Shown: piece by piece, positions 9,372 to 23,840 of the stretch
Position numbering within the stretch: the first letter of the stretch is position 1
Layout of the letters: each line of letters begins with the position of its first letter
Source of the DNA: Tritrichomonas musculus
Lineage: Eukaryota > Parabasalia > Tritrichomonadida > Tritrichomonadidae
DNA length: 29,710 nucleotides
Reading direction: 5' to 3'
NCBI GenBank assembly: GCA_039105265.1
Contig: JAPFFF010000235.1
Location: 1 to 29,710 of the forward strand
Notes under the pieces: model-generated
What the model saw: the letters and a program-made list of their open reading frames with translations, nothing else
Databases searched by the model: none
Told to the model about the DNA's origin: nothing
Translations under genes and position numbers: made by a program

Positions 9372-12300
9372 ATGAACACGGAAACGAATACAGACGGGAA
9401 CACGGAAGACCTTAAAGAATTTATTTTACAGATGGTTATACTTTACTTATATTTGAAGATGCAGGATTCGAAAGACAAACGTACAGAACGGAATACATGA
9501 TCACGGAAACGAATACAGAAACGAACACAGAAGAATATCTCGAAATTATGTTATATAAACAGTTCTATTTTGATTTTAAATATTATTCAGTAATCAGAAT
9601 TAAAGAAAGGAATACATGAACACGGAAACGAATACAGACGGGAACACGGAAGACCTTAAAGAATTTATTTTACAGATGGTTATACTTTACTTATATTTGA
9701 AGATGCAGGATTCGAAAGACAAACGTACAGAACGGAATACATGAACACGGAAACGAATACAGACGGGAACACGGAAGACCTTAAAGAATTTATTTTACAG
9801 ATGGTTATACTTTACTTATATTTGAAGATGCAGGATTCGAAAGACAAACGTACAGAACGGAATACATGATCACGGAAACGAATACAGACGGGAACACGGA
9901 AGACCTTAAAGAATTTATTTTACAGATGGTTATACTTTACTTATATTTGAAGATGCAGGATTCGAAAGACAAACGTACAGAACGGAATACATGAACACGG
10001 AAACGAATACAGACGGGAACACGGAAGACCTTAAAGAATTTATTTTACAGATGGTTATACTTTACTTATATTTGAAGATGCAGGATTCGAAAGACAAACG
10101 TACAGAACGGAATACATGATCACGGAAACGAATACAGAAACGAACACAGAAGAATATCTCGAAATTATGTTATATAAACAGTTCTATTTTGATTTTAAAT
10201 ATTATTCAGTAATCAGAATTAAAGAAAGGAATACATGAACACTGAAACGAATACAGACGGGAACACGGAAGACCTTAAAGAATTTATTTTACAGATGGTT
10301 ATACTTTACTTATATTTGAAGATGCAGGATTCGAAAGACAAACGTACAGAACGGAATACATGAACACGGAAACGAATACAGACGGGAACACGGAAGACCT
10401 TAAAGAATTTATTTTACAGATGGTTATACTTTACTTATATTTGAAGATGCAGGATTCGAAAGACAAACGTACAGAACGGAATACATGAACACGGAAACGA
10501 ATACAGACGGGAACACGGAAGACCTTAAAGAATTTATTTTACAGATGGTTATACTTTACTTATATTTGAAGATGCAGGATTCGAAAGACAAACGTACAGA
10601 ACGGAATACATGAACACGGAAACGAATACAGACGGGAACACGGAAGACCTTAAAGAATTTATTTTACAGATGGTTATACTTTACTTATATTTGAAGATGC
10701 AGGATTCGAAAGACAAACGTACAGAACGGAATACATGATCACGGAAACGAATACAGACGGGAACACGGAAGACCTTAAAGAATTTATTTTACAGATGGTT
10801 ATACTTTACTTATATTTGAAGATGCAGGATTCGAAAGACAAACGTACAGAACGGAATACATGAACACGGAAACGAATACAGAAACGAACACAGAAGAATA
10901 TCTCGAAATTATGTTATATAAACAGTTCTATTTTGATTTTAAATATTATTCAGTAATCAGAATTAAAGAAAGGAATACATGAACACGGAAACGAATACAG
11001 ACGGGAACACGGAAGACCTTAAAGAATTTATTTTACAGATGGTTATACTTTACTTATATTTGAAGATGCAGGATTCGAAAGACAAACGTACAGAACGGAA
11101 TACATGAACACGGAAACGAATACAGACGGGAACACGGAAGACCTTAAAGAATTTATTTTACAGATGGTTATACTTTACTTATATTTGAAGATGCATGATT
11201 CGAAAGACAAACGTACAGAACGGAATACATGAACACGGAAACGAATACAGACGGGAACACGGAAGACCTTAAAGAATTTATTTTACAGATGGTTATACTT
11301 TACTTATATTTGAAGATGCAGGATTCGAAAGACAAACGTACAGAACGGAATACATGAACACGGAAACGAATACAGACGGGAACACGGAAGACCTTAAAGA
11401 ATTTATTTTACAGATGGTTATACTTTACTTATATTTGAAGATGCAGGATTCGAAAGACAAACGTACAGAACGGAATACATGATCACGGAAACGAATACAG
11501 ACGGGAACACGGAAGACCTTAAAGAATTTATTTTACAGATGGTTATACTTTACTTATATTTGAAGATGCAGGATTCGAAAGACAAACGTACAGAACGGAA
11601 TACATGATCACGGAAACGAATACAGAAACGAACACAGAAGAATATCTCGATTTTATTATATAAACAGTTCTATTTTGATTTTAAATATTATTCAGTAATC
11701 AGAATTAAAGAAAGGAATACATGAAAACGGAAACGAATACAGACGGGAACACGGAAGACCTTAAAGAATTTATTTTACAGATGGTTATACTTTACTTATA
11801 TTTGAAGATGCAGGATTCGAAAGACAAACGTACAGAACGGAATACATGAACACGGAAACGAATACAGACGGGAACACGGAAGACCTTAAAGAATTTATTT
11901 TACAGATGGTTATACTTTACTTATATTTGAAGATGCAGGATTCGAAAGACAAACGTACAGAACGGAATACATGATCACGGAAACGAATACAGACGGGAAC
12001 ACGGAAGACCTTAAAGAATTTATTTTACAGATGGTTATACTTTACTTATATTTGAAGATGCAGGATTCGAAAGACAAACGTACAGAACGGAATACATGAT
12101 CACGGAAACGAATACAGACGGGAACACGGAAGACCTTAAAGAATTTATTTTACAGATGGTTATACTTTACTTATATTTGAAGATGCAGGATTCGAAAGAC
12201 AAACGTACAGAACGGAATACATGAACACGGAAACGAATACAGAAACGAACACAGAAGAATATCTCGAAATTATGTTATATAAACAGTTCTATTTTGATTT

Positions 12301-13813
12301 TAAATATTATTCAGTAATCAGAATTAAAGAAAGGAATACATGAACACGGAAACGAATACAGACGGGAACACGGAAGACCTTAAAGAATTTATTTTACAGA
12401 TGGTTATACTTTACTTATATTTGAAGATGCAGGATTCGAAAGACAAACGTACAGAACGGAATACATGAACACGGAAACGAATACAGAAACGAACACAGAA
12501 GAATATCTCGAAATTATGTTATATAAACAGTTCTATTTTGATTTTAAATATTATTCAGTAATCAGAATTAAAGAAAGGAATACATGAACACGGAAACGAA
12601 TACAGACGGGAACACGGAAGACCTTAAAGAATTTATTTTACAGATGGTTATACTTTACTTATATTTGAAGATGCAGGATTCGAAAGACAAACGTACAGAA
12701 CGGAATACATGATCACGGAAACGAATACAGAAACGAACACAGAAGAATATCTCGAAATTATGTTATATAAACAGTTCTATTTTGATTTTAAATATTATTC
12801 AGTAATCAGAATTAAAGAAAGGAATACATGAACACGGAAACGAATACAGACGGGAACACGGAAGACCTTAAAGAATTTATTTTACAGATGGTTATACTTT
12901 ACTTATATTTGAAGATGCAGGATTCGAAAGACAAACGTACAGAACGGAATACATGATCACGGAAACGAATACAGAAACGAACACAGAAGAATATCTCGAA
13001 ATTATGTTATATAAACAGTTCTATTTTGATTTTAAATATTATTCAGTAATCAGAATTAAAGAAAGGAATACATGAACACGGAAACGAATACAGACGGGAA
13101 CACGGAAGACCTTAAAGAATTTATTTTACAGATGGTTATACTTTACTTATATTTGAAGATGCAGGATTCGAAAGACAAACGTACAGAACGGAATACATGA
13201 TCACGGAAACGAATACAGACGGGAACACGGAAGACCTTAAAGAATTTATTTTACAGATGGTTATACTTTACTTATATTTGAAGATGCAGGATTCGAAAGA
13301 CAAACGTACAGAACGGAATACATGATCACGGAAACGAATACAGACGGGAACACGGAAGACCTTAAAGAATTTATTTTACAGATGGTTATACTTTACTTAT
13401 ATTTGAAGATGCAGGATTCGAAAGACAAACGTACAGAACGGAATACATGATCACGGAAACGAATACAGACGGGAACACGGAAGACCTTAAAGAATTTATT
13501 TTACAGATGGTTATACTTTACTTATATTTGAAGATGCAGGATTCGAAAGACAAACGTACAGAACGGAATACATGATCACGGAAACGAATACAGACGGGAA
13601 CACGGAAGACCTTAAAGAATTTATTTTACAGATGGTTATACTTTACTTATATTTGAAGATGCAGGATTCGAAAGACAAACGTACAGAACGGAATACATGA
13701 TCACGGAAACGAATACAGAAACGAACACAGAAGAATATCTCGATTTTATTATATAAACAGTTCTATTTTGATTTTAAATATTATTCAGTAATCAGAATTA
13801 AAGAAAGGAATAC
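9372..13813 (+). repeat. Mixed domain: blocks of 1, 4, 5, 5, 4, 1, 1, 1, 5 A units
   Basis: The blocks close with B2 at 9497, 10116 and 10860, B1 at 11604, B2 at 12221, 12465, 12709 and 12953, and B1 at 13697. The three single-A blocks from 12340 make a short strict A-B alternation of 244 bp. The two unique codon-2/3 variants are here, in the A units directly after B at 10235 (ACT) and 11721 (AAA). Four successive ATC-type A units (13197-13696) lead into an ATC-type B1, implying local tandem spread of a single A copy. Confidence 0.85.
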
Positions 13814-15432
13814 ATGAACACGGAAACGAATACAGACGGGAACACGGAAGACCTTAAAGAATTTATTTTACAGATGGTTATACTTTACTTATATTTGAAG
13901 ATGCAGGATTCGAAAGACAAACGTACAGAACGGAATACATGAACACGGAAACGAATACAGACGGGAACACGGAAGACCTTAAAGAATTTATTTTACAGAT
14001 GGTTATACTTTACTTATATTTGAAGATGCAGGATTCGAAAGACAAACGTACAGAACGGAATACATGATCACGGAAACGAATACAGACGGGAACACGGAAG
14101 ACCTTAAAGAATTTATTTTACAGATGGTTATACTTTACTTATATTTGAAGATGCAGGATTCGAAAGACAAACGTACAGAACGGAATACATGAACACGGAA
14201 ACGAATACAGACGGGAACACGGAAGACCTTAAAGAATTTATTTTACAGATGGTTATACTTTACTTATATTTGAAGATGCAGGATTCGAAAGACAAACGTA
14301 CAGAACGGAATACATGAACACGGAAACGAATACAGACGGGAACACGGAAGACCTTAAAGAATTTATTTTACAGATGGTTATACTTTACTTATATTTGAAG
14401 ATGCAGGATTCGAAAGACAAACGTACAGAACGGAATACATGATCACGGAAACGAATACAGACGGGAACACGGAAGACCTTAAAGAATTTATTTTACAGAT
14501 GGTTATACTTTACTTATATTTGAAGATGCAGGATTCGAAAGACAAACGTACAGAACGGAATACATGATCACGGAAACGAATACAGACGGGAACACGGAAG
14601 ACCTTAAAGAATTTATTTTACAGATGGTTATACTTTACTTATATTTGAAGATGCAGGATTCGAAAGACAAACGTACAGAACGGAATACATGAACACGGAA
14701 ACGAATACAGACGGGAACACGGAAGACCTTAAAGAATTTATTTTACAGATGGTTATACTTTACTTATATTTGAAGATGCAGGATTCGAAAGACAAACGTA
14801 CAGAACGGAATACATGAACACGGAAACGAATACAGACGGGAACACGGAAGACCTTAAAGAATTTATTTTACAGATGGTTATACTTTACTTATATTTGAAG
14901 ATGCAGGATTCGAAAGACAAACGTACAGAACGGAATACATGATCACGGAAACGAATACAGACGGGAACACGGAAGACCTTAAAGAATTTATTTTACAGAT
15001 GGTTATACTTTACTTATATTTGAAGATGCAGGATTCGAAAGACAAACGTACAGAACGGAATACATGAACACGGAAACGAATACAGACGGGAACACGGAAG
15101 ACCTTAAAGAATTTATTTTACAGATGGTTATACTTTACTTATATTTGAAGATGCAGGATTCGAAAGACAAACGTACAGAACGGAATACATGAACACGGAA
15201 ACGAATACAGACGGGAACACGGAAGACCTTAAAGAATTTATTTTACAGATGGTTATACTTTACTTATATTTGAAGATGCAGGATTCGAAAGACAAACGTA
15301 CGGAACGGAATACATGATCACGGAAACGAATACAGAAACGAACACAGAAGAATATCTCGAAATTATGTTATATAAACAGTTCTATTTTGATTTTAAATAT
15401 TATTCAGTAATCAGAATTAAAGAAAGGAATAC
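13814..15432 (+). repeat. Second long A run: 12 A units then B2
   Basis: Twelve A units (13814-15313) precede an ATC-type B2 at 15314. ATC-type heads fall at 14064, 14439, 14564 and 14939. The last A (15189) carries G114, the variant that usually directly precedes B2. The order of AAC and ATC heads does not match the 13-unit run at 7628, so the two long runs are not simple copies of one another. Confidence 0.85.
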
Positions 15433-17388
15433 ATGAACACGGAAACGAATACAGACGGGAACACGGAAGACCTTAAAGAATTTATTTTACAGATGGTTAT
15501 ACTTTACTTATATTTGAAGATGCAGGATTCGAAAGACAAACGTACAGAACGGAATACATGAACACGGAAACGAATACAGAAACGAACACAGAAGAATATC
15601 TCGAAATTATGTTATATAAACAGTTCTATTTTGATTTTAAATATTATTCAGTAATCAGAATTAAAGAAAGGAATACATGAACACGGAAACGAATACAGAC
15701 GGGAACACGGAAGACCTTAAAGAATTTATTTTACAGATGGTTATACTTTACTTATATTTGAAGATGCAGGATTCGAAAGACAAACGTACAGAACGGAATA
15801 CATGAACACGGAAACGAATACAGACGGGAACACGGAAGACCTTAAAGAATTTATTTTACAGATGGTTATACTTTACTTATATTTGAAGATGCAGGATTCG
15901 AAAGACAAACGTACAGAACGGAATACATGAACACGGAAACGAATACAGAAACGAACACAGAAGAATATCTCGAAATTATGTTATATAAACAGTTCTATTT
16001 TGATTTTAAATATTATTCAGTAATCAGAATTAAAGAAAGGAATACATGAACACGGAAACGAATACAGACGGGAACACGGAAGACCTTAAAGAATTTATTT
16101 TACAGATGGTTATACTTTACTTATATTTGAAGATGCAGGATTCGAAAGACAAACGTACAGAACGGAATACATGAACACGGAAACGAATACAGAAACGAAC
16201 ACAGAAGAATATCTCGAAATTATGTTATATAAACAGTTCTATTTTGATTTTAAATATTATTCAGTAATCAGAATTAAAGAAAGGAATACATGAACACGGA
16301 AACGAATACAGACGGGAACACGGAAGACCTTAAAGAATTTATTTTACAGATGGTTATACTTTACTTATATTTGAAGATGCAGGATTCGAAAGACAAACGT
16401 ACAGAACGGAATACATGAACACGGAAACGAATACAGAAACGAACACAGAAGAATATCTCGAAATTATGTTATATAAACAGTTCTATTTTGATTTTAAATA
16501 TTATTCAGTAATCAGAATTAAAGAAAGGAATACATGAACACGGAAACGAATACAGACGGGAACACGGAAGACCTTAAAGAATTTATTTTACAGATGGTTA
16601 TACTTTACTTATATTTGAAGATGCAGGATTCGAAAGACAAACGTACAGAACGGAATACATGAACACGGAAACGAATACAGACGGGAACACGGAAGACCTT
16701 AAAGAATTTATTTTACAGATGGTTATACTTTACTTATATTTGAAGATGCAGGATTCGAAAGACAAACGTACAGAACGGAATACATGAACACGGAAACGAA
16801 TACAGACGGGAACACGGAAGACCTTAAAGAATTTATTTTACAGATGGTTATACTTTACTTATATTTGAAGATGCAGGATTCGAAAGACAAACGTACAGAA
16901 CGGAATACATGAACACGGAAACGAATACAGAAACGAACACAGAAGAATATCTCGATTTTATTATATAAACAGTTCTATTTTGATTTTAAATATTATTCAG
17001 TAATCAGAATTAAAGAAAGGAATACATGAACACGGAAACGAATACAGACGGGAACACGGAAGACCTTAAAGAATTTATTTTACAGATGGTTATACTTTAC
17101 TTATATTTGAAGATGCAGGATTCGAAAGACAAACGTACAGAACGGAATACATGAACACGGAAACGAATACAGACGGGAACACGGAAGACCTTAAAGAATT
17201 TATTTTACAGATGGTTATACTTTACTTATATTTGAAGATGCAGGATTCGAAAGACAAACGTACAGAACGGAATACATGAACACGGAAACGAATACAGACG
17301 GGAACACGGAAGACCTTAAAGAATTTATTTTACAGATGGTTATACTTTACTTATATTTGAAGATGCAGGATTCGAAAGACAAACGTAC
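15303..17388 (+). repeat. Segmental duplication within the array, copy 1 (2,086 bp)
   Basis: The order B2(ATC), A-B2, AA-B2, A-B2, A-B2, AAA-B1, AA and most of a third A here recurs base for base, as far as I can read, at 25804-27889, a shift of 10,501 bp. The copies part at unit base 114: G in the unit at 15189 versus A in 25690 on the left, and A in 17276 versus G in 27777 on the right. Except for the ATC-type B2 at its left edge, the copy has only AAC-type heads. The same five run lengths in a row (1, 2, 1, 1, 3) with the same B types make shared descent far likelier than chance. Confidence 0.85.
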
Positions 17389-19132
17389 AGAACGGAATAC
17401 ATGAACACGGAAACGAATACAGACGGGAACACGGAAGACCTTAAAGAATTTATTTTACAGATGGTTATACTTTACTTATATTTGAAGATGCAGGATTCGA
17501 AAGACAAACGTACAGAACGGAATACATGAACACGGAAACGAATACAGACGGGAACACGGAAGACCTTAAAGAATTTATTTTACAGATGGTTATACTTTAC
17601 TTATATTTGAAGATGCAGGATTCGAAAGACAAACGTACGGAACGGAATACATGAACACGGAAACGAATACAGAAACGAACACAGAAGAATATCTCGAAAT
17701 TATGTTATATAAACAGTTCTATTTTGATTTTAAATATTATTCAGTAATCAGAATTAAAGAAAGGAATACATGAACACGGAAACGAATACAGACGGGAACA
17801 CGGAAGACCTTAAAGAATTTATTTTACAGATGGTTATACTTTACTTATATTTGAAGATGCAGGATTCGAAAGACAAACGTACAGAACGGAATACATGATC
17901 ACGGAAACGAATACAGACGGGAACACGGAAGACCTTAAAGAATTTATTTTACAGATGGTTATACTTTACTTATATTTGAAGATGCAGGATTCGAAAGACA
18001 AACGTACAGAACGGAATACATGAACACGGAAACGAATACAGACGGGAACACGGAAGACCTTAAAGAATTTATTTTACAGATGGTTATACTTTACTTATAT
18101 TTGAAGATGCAGGATTCGAAAGACAAACGTACAGAACGGAATACATGAACACGGAAACGAATACAGACGGGAACACGGAAGACCTTAAAGAATTTATTTT
18201 ACAGATGGTTATACTTTACTTATATTTGAAGATGCAGGATTCGAAAGACAAACGTACGGAACGGAATACATGATCACGGAAACGAATACAGAAACGAACA
18301 CAGAAGAATATCTCGAAATTATGTTATATAAACAGTTCTATTTTGATTTTAAATATTATTCAGTAATCAGAATTAAAGAAAGGAATACATGAACACGGAA
18401 ACGAATACAGACGGGAACACGGAAGACCTTAAAGAATTTATTTTACAGATGGTTATACTTTACTTATATTTGAAGATGCAGGATTCGAAAGACAAACGTA
18501 CAGAACGGAATACATGAACACGGAAACGAATACAGACGGGAACACGGAAGACCTTAAAGAATTTATTTTACAGATGGTTATACTTTACTTATATTTGAAG
18601 ATGCAGGATTCGAAAGACAAACGTACAGAACGGAATACATGAACACGGAAACGAATACAGACGGGAACACGGAAGACCTTAAAGAATTTATTTTACAGAT
18701 GGTTATACTTTACTTATATTTGAAGATGCAGGATTCGAAAGACAAACGTACAGAACGGAATACATGAACACGGAAACGAATACAGACGGGAACACGGAAG
18801 ACCTTAAAGAATTTATTTTACAGATGGTTATACTTTACTTATATTTGAAGATGCAGGATTCGAAAGACAAACGTACAGAACGGAATACATGAACACGGAA
18901 ACGAATACAGACGGGAACACGGAAGACCTTAAAGAATTTATTTTACAGATGGTTATACTTTACTTATATTTGAAGATGCAGGATTCGAAAGACAAACGTA
19001 CAGAACGGAATACATGAACACGGAAACGAATACAGAAACGAACACAGAAGAATATCTCGAAATTATGTTATATAAACAGTTCTATTTTGATTTTAAATAT
19101 TATTCAGTAATCAGAATTAAAGAAAGGAATAC
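17026..19132 (+). repeat. Blocks of 5, 4, 5 A units, all closed by B2
   Basis: B2 units lie at 17651, 18270 and 19014. The last A before the first two of these (17526, 18145) has G114. Only one A head is ATC-type (17895), and B2 at 18270 is also ATC-type. The final block (18389-19132) is five AAC-type A units with no marked variants. Confidence 0.85.
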
Positions 19133-22100
19133 ATGAACACGGAAACGAATACAGACGGGAACACGGAAGACCTTAAAGAATTTATTTTACAGATGGTTAT
19201 ACTTTACTTATATTTGAAGATGCAGGATTCGAAAGACAAACGTACAGAACGGAATACATGATCACGGAAACGAATACAGACGGGAACACGGAAGACCTTA
19301 AAGAATTTATTTTACAGATGGTTATACTTTACTTATATTTGAAGATGCAGGATTCGAAAGACAAACGTACAGAACGGAATACATGATCACGGAAACGAAT
19401 ACAGACGGGAACACGGAAGACCTTAAAGAATTTATTTTACAGATGGTTATACTTTACTTATATTTGAAGATGCAGGATTCGAAAGACAAACGTACAGAAC
19501 GGAATACATGAACACGGAAACGAATACAGACGGGAACACGGAAGACCTTAAAGAATTTATTTTACAGATGGTTATACTTTACTTATATTTGAAGATGCAG
19601 GATTCGAAAGACAAACGTACAGAACGGAATACATGATCACGGAAACGAATACAGACGGGAACACGGAAGACCTTAAAGAATTTATTTTACAGATGGTTAT
19701 ACTTTACTTATATTTGAAGATGCAGGATTCGAAAGACAAACGTACAGAACGGAATACATGATCACGGAAACGAATACAGACGGGAACACGGAAGACCTTA
19801 AAGAATTTATTTTACAGATGGTTATACTTTACTTATATTTGAAGATGCAGGATTCGAAAGACAAACGTACAGAACGGAATACATGAACACGGAAACGAAT
19901 ACAGACGGGAACACGGAAGACCTTAAAGAATTTATTTTACAGATGGTTATACTTTACTTATATTTGAAGATGCAGGATTCGAAAGACAAACGTACAGAAC
20001 GGAATACATGATCACGGAAACGAATACAGACGGGAACACGGAAGACCTTAAAGAATTTATTTTACAGATGGTTATACTTTACTTATATTTGAAGATGCAG
20101 GATTCGAAAGACAAACGTACAGAACGGAATACATGAACACGGAAACGAATACAGAAACGAACACAGAAGAATATCTCGAAATTATGTTATATAAACAGTT
20201 CTATTTTGATTTTAAATATTATTCAGTAATCAGAATTAAAGAAAGGAATACATGAACACGGAAACGAATACAGACGGGAACACGGAAGACCTTAAAGAAT
20301 TTATTTTACAGATGGTTATACTTTACTTATATTTGAAGATGCATGATTCGAAAGACAAACGTACAGAACGGAATACATGATCACGGAAACGAATACAGAC
20401 GGGAACACGGAAGACCTTAAAGAATTTATTTTACAGATGGTTATACTTTACTTATATTTGAAGATGCAGGATTCGAAAGACAAACGTACAGAACGGAATA
20501 CATGAACACGGAAACGAATACAGAAACGAACACAGAAGAATATCTCGAAATTATGTTATATAAACAGTTCTATTTTGATTTTAAATATTATTCAGTAATC
20601 AGAATTAAAGAAAGGAATACATGAACACGGAAACGAATACAGACGGGAACACGGAAGACCTTAAAGAATTTATTTTACAGATGGTTATACTTTACTTATA
20701 TTTGAAGATGCAGGATTCGAAAGACAAACGTACAGAACGGAATACATGATCACGGAAACGAATACAGACGGGAACACGGAAGACCTTAAAGAATTTATTT
20801 TACAGATGGTTATACTTTACTTATATTTGAAGATGCAGGATTCGAAAGACAAACGTACAGAACGGAATACATGAACACGGAAACGAATACAGACGGGAAC
20901 ACGGAAGACCTTAAAGAATTTATTTTACAGATGGTTATACTTTACTTATATTTGAAGATGCAGGATTCGAAAGACAAACGTACAGAACGGAATACATGAA
21001 CACGGAAACGAATACAGACGGGAACACGGAAGACCTTAAAGAATTTATTTTACAGATGGTTATACTTTACTTATATTTGAAGATGCAGGATTCGAAAGAC
21101 AAACGTACAGAACGGAATACATGAACACGGAAACGAATACAGACGGGAACACGGAAGACCTTAAAGAATTTATTTTACAGATGGTTATACTTTACTTATA
21201 TTTGAAGATGCAGGATTCGAAAGACAAACGTACAGAACGGAATACATGAACACGGAAACGAATACAGAAACGAACACAGAAGAATATCTCGAAATTATGT
21301 TATATAAACAGTTCTATTTTGATTTTAAATATTATTCAGTAATCAGAATTAAAGAAAGGAATACATGAACACGGAAACGAATACAGACGGGAACACGGAA
21401 GACCTTAAAGAATTTATTTTACAGATGGTTATACTTTACTTATATTTGAAGATGCAGGATTCGAAAGACAAACGTACAGAACGGAATACATGATCACGGA
21501 AACGAATACAGACGGGAACACGGAAGACCTTAAAGAATTTATTTTACAGATGGTTATACTTTACTTATATTTGAAGATGCAGGATTCGAAAGACAAACGT
21601 ACAGAACGGAATACATGATCACGGAAACGAATACAGACGGGAACACGGAAGACCTTAAAGAATTTATTTTACAGATGGTTATACTTTACTTATATTTGAA
21701 GATGCAGGATTCGAAAGACAAACGTACAGAACGGAATACATGAACACGGAAACGAATACAGACGGGAACACGGAAGACCTTAAAGAATTTATTTTACAGA
21801 TGGTTATACTTTACTTATATTTGAAGATGCAGGATTCGAAAGACAAACGTACAGAACGGAATACATGATCACGGAAACGAATACAGACGGGAACACGGAA
21901 GACCTTAAAGAATTTATTTTACAGATGGTTATACTTTACTTATATTTGAAGATGCAGGATTCGAAAGACAAACGTACAGAACGGAATACATGATCACGGA
22001 AACGAATACAGAAACGAACACAGAAGAATATCTCGAAATTATGTTATATAAACAGTTCTATTTTGATTTTAAATATTATTCAGTAATCAGAATTAAAGAA

Positions 22101-23840
22101 AGGAATACATGAACACGGAAACGAATACAGACGGGAACACGGAAGACCTTAAAGAATTTATTTTACAGATGGTTATACTTTACTTATATTTGAAGATGCA
22201 TGATTCGAAAGACAAACGTACAGAACGGAATACATGATCACGGAAACGAATACAGACGGGAACACGGAAGACCTTAAAGAATTTATTTTACAGATGGTTA
22301 TACTTTACTTATATTTGAAGATGCAGGATTCGAAAGACAAACGTACAGAACGGAATACATGAACACGGAAACGAATACAGAAACGAACACAGAAGAATAT
22401 CTCGAAATTATGTTATATAAACAGTTCTATTTTGATTTTAAATATTATTCAGTAATCAGAATTAAAGAAAGGAATACATGAACACGGAAACGAATACAGA
22501 CGGGAACACGGAAGACCTTAAAGAATTTATTTTACAGATGGTTATACTTTACTTATATTTGAAGATGCAGGATTCGAAAGACAAACGTACAGAACGGAAT
22601 ACATGATCACGGAAACGAATACAGACGGGAACACGGAAGACCTTAAAGAATTTATTTTACAGATGGTTATACTTTACTTATATTTGAAGATGCAGGATTC
22701 GAAAGACAAACGTACAGAACGGAATACATGAACACGGAAACGAATACAGACGGGAACACGGAAGACCTTAAAGAATTTATTTTACAGATGGTTATACTTT
22801 ACTTATATTTGAAGATGCAGGATTCGAAAGACAAACGTACAGAACGGAATACATGATCACGGAAACGAATACAGACGGGAACACGGAAGACCTTAAAGAA
22901 TTTATTTTACAGATGGTTATACTTTACTTATATTTGAAGATGCAGGATTCGAAAGACAAACGTACAGAACGGAATACATGATCACGGAAACGAATACAGA
23001 CGGGAACACGGAAGACCTTAAAGAATTTATTTTACAGATGGTTATACTTTACTTATATTTGAAGATGCAGGATTCGAAAGACAAACGTACAGAACGGAAT
23101 ACATGAACACGGAAACGAATACAGACGGGAACACGGAAGACCTTAAAGAATTTATTTTACAGATGGTTATACTTTACTTATATTTGAAGATGCAGGATTC
23201 GAAAGACAAACGTACAGAACGGAATACATGATCACGGAAACGAATACAGACGGGAACACGGAAGACCTTAAAGAATTTATTTTACAGATGGTTATACTTT
23301 ACTTATATTTGAAGATGCAGGATTCGAAAGACAAACGTACAGAACGGAATACATGAACACGGAAACGAATACAGAAACGAACACAGAAGAATATCTCGAA
23401 ATTATGTTATATAAACAGTTCTATTTTGATTTTAAATATTATTCAGTAATCAGAATTAAAGAAAGGAATACATGAACACGGAAACGAATACAGACGGGAA
23501 CACGGAAGACCTTAAAGAATTTATTTTACAGATGGTTATACTTTACTTATATTTGAAGATGCAGGATTCGAAAGACAAACGTACAGAACGGAATACATGA
23601 TCACGGAAACGAATACAGACGGGAACACGGAAGACCTTAAAGAATTTATTTTACAGATGGTTATACTTTACTTATATTTGAAGATGCAGGATTCGAAAGA
23701 CAAACGTACAGAACGGAATACATGAACACGGAAACGAATACAGAAACGAACACAGAAGAATATCTCGAAATTATGTTATATAAACAGTTCTATTTTGATT
23801 TTAAATATTATTCAGTAATCAGAATTAAAGAAAGGAATAC
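19133..23840 (+). repeat. ATC-rich domain built of about 1.5-kb higher-order copies
   Basis: A runs of 8, 2, 5, 5, 2, 7 and 2 are each closed by B2. ATC-type heads are denser here than elsewhere. 19508-20999 matches 21365-22856 (1,492 bp, shift 1,857) with one difference, at 20137 versus 21994. 19263-20749 matches 22483-23969 (1,487 bp, shift 3,220) with one difference, the T93 variant at 20344. The domain thus contains three related higher-order copies and shows local amplification at a scale about ten times the monomer. Confidence 0.83.
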
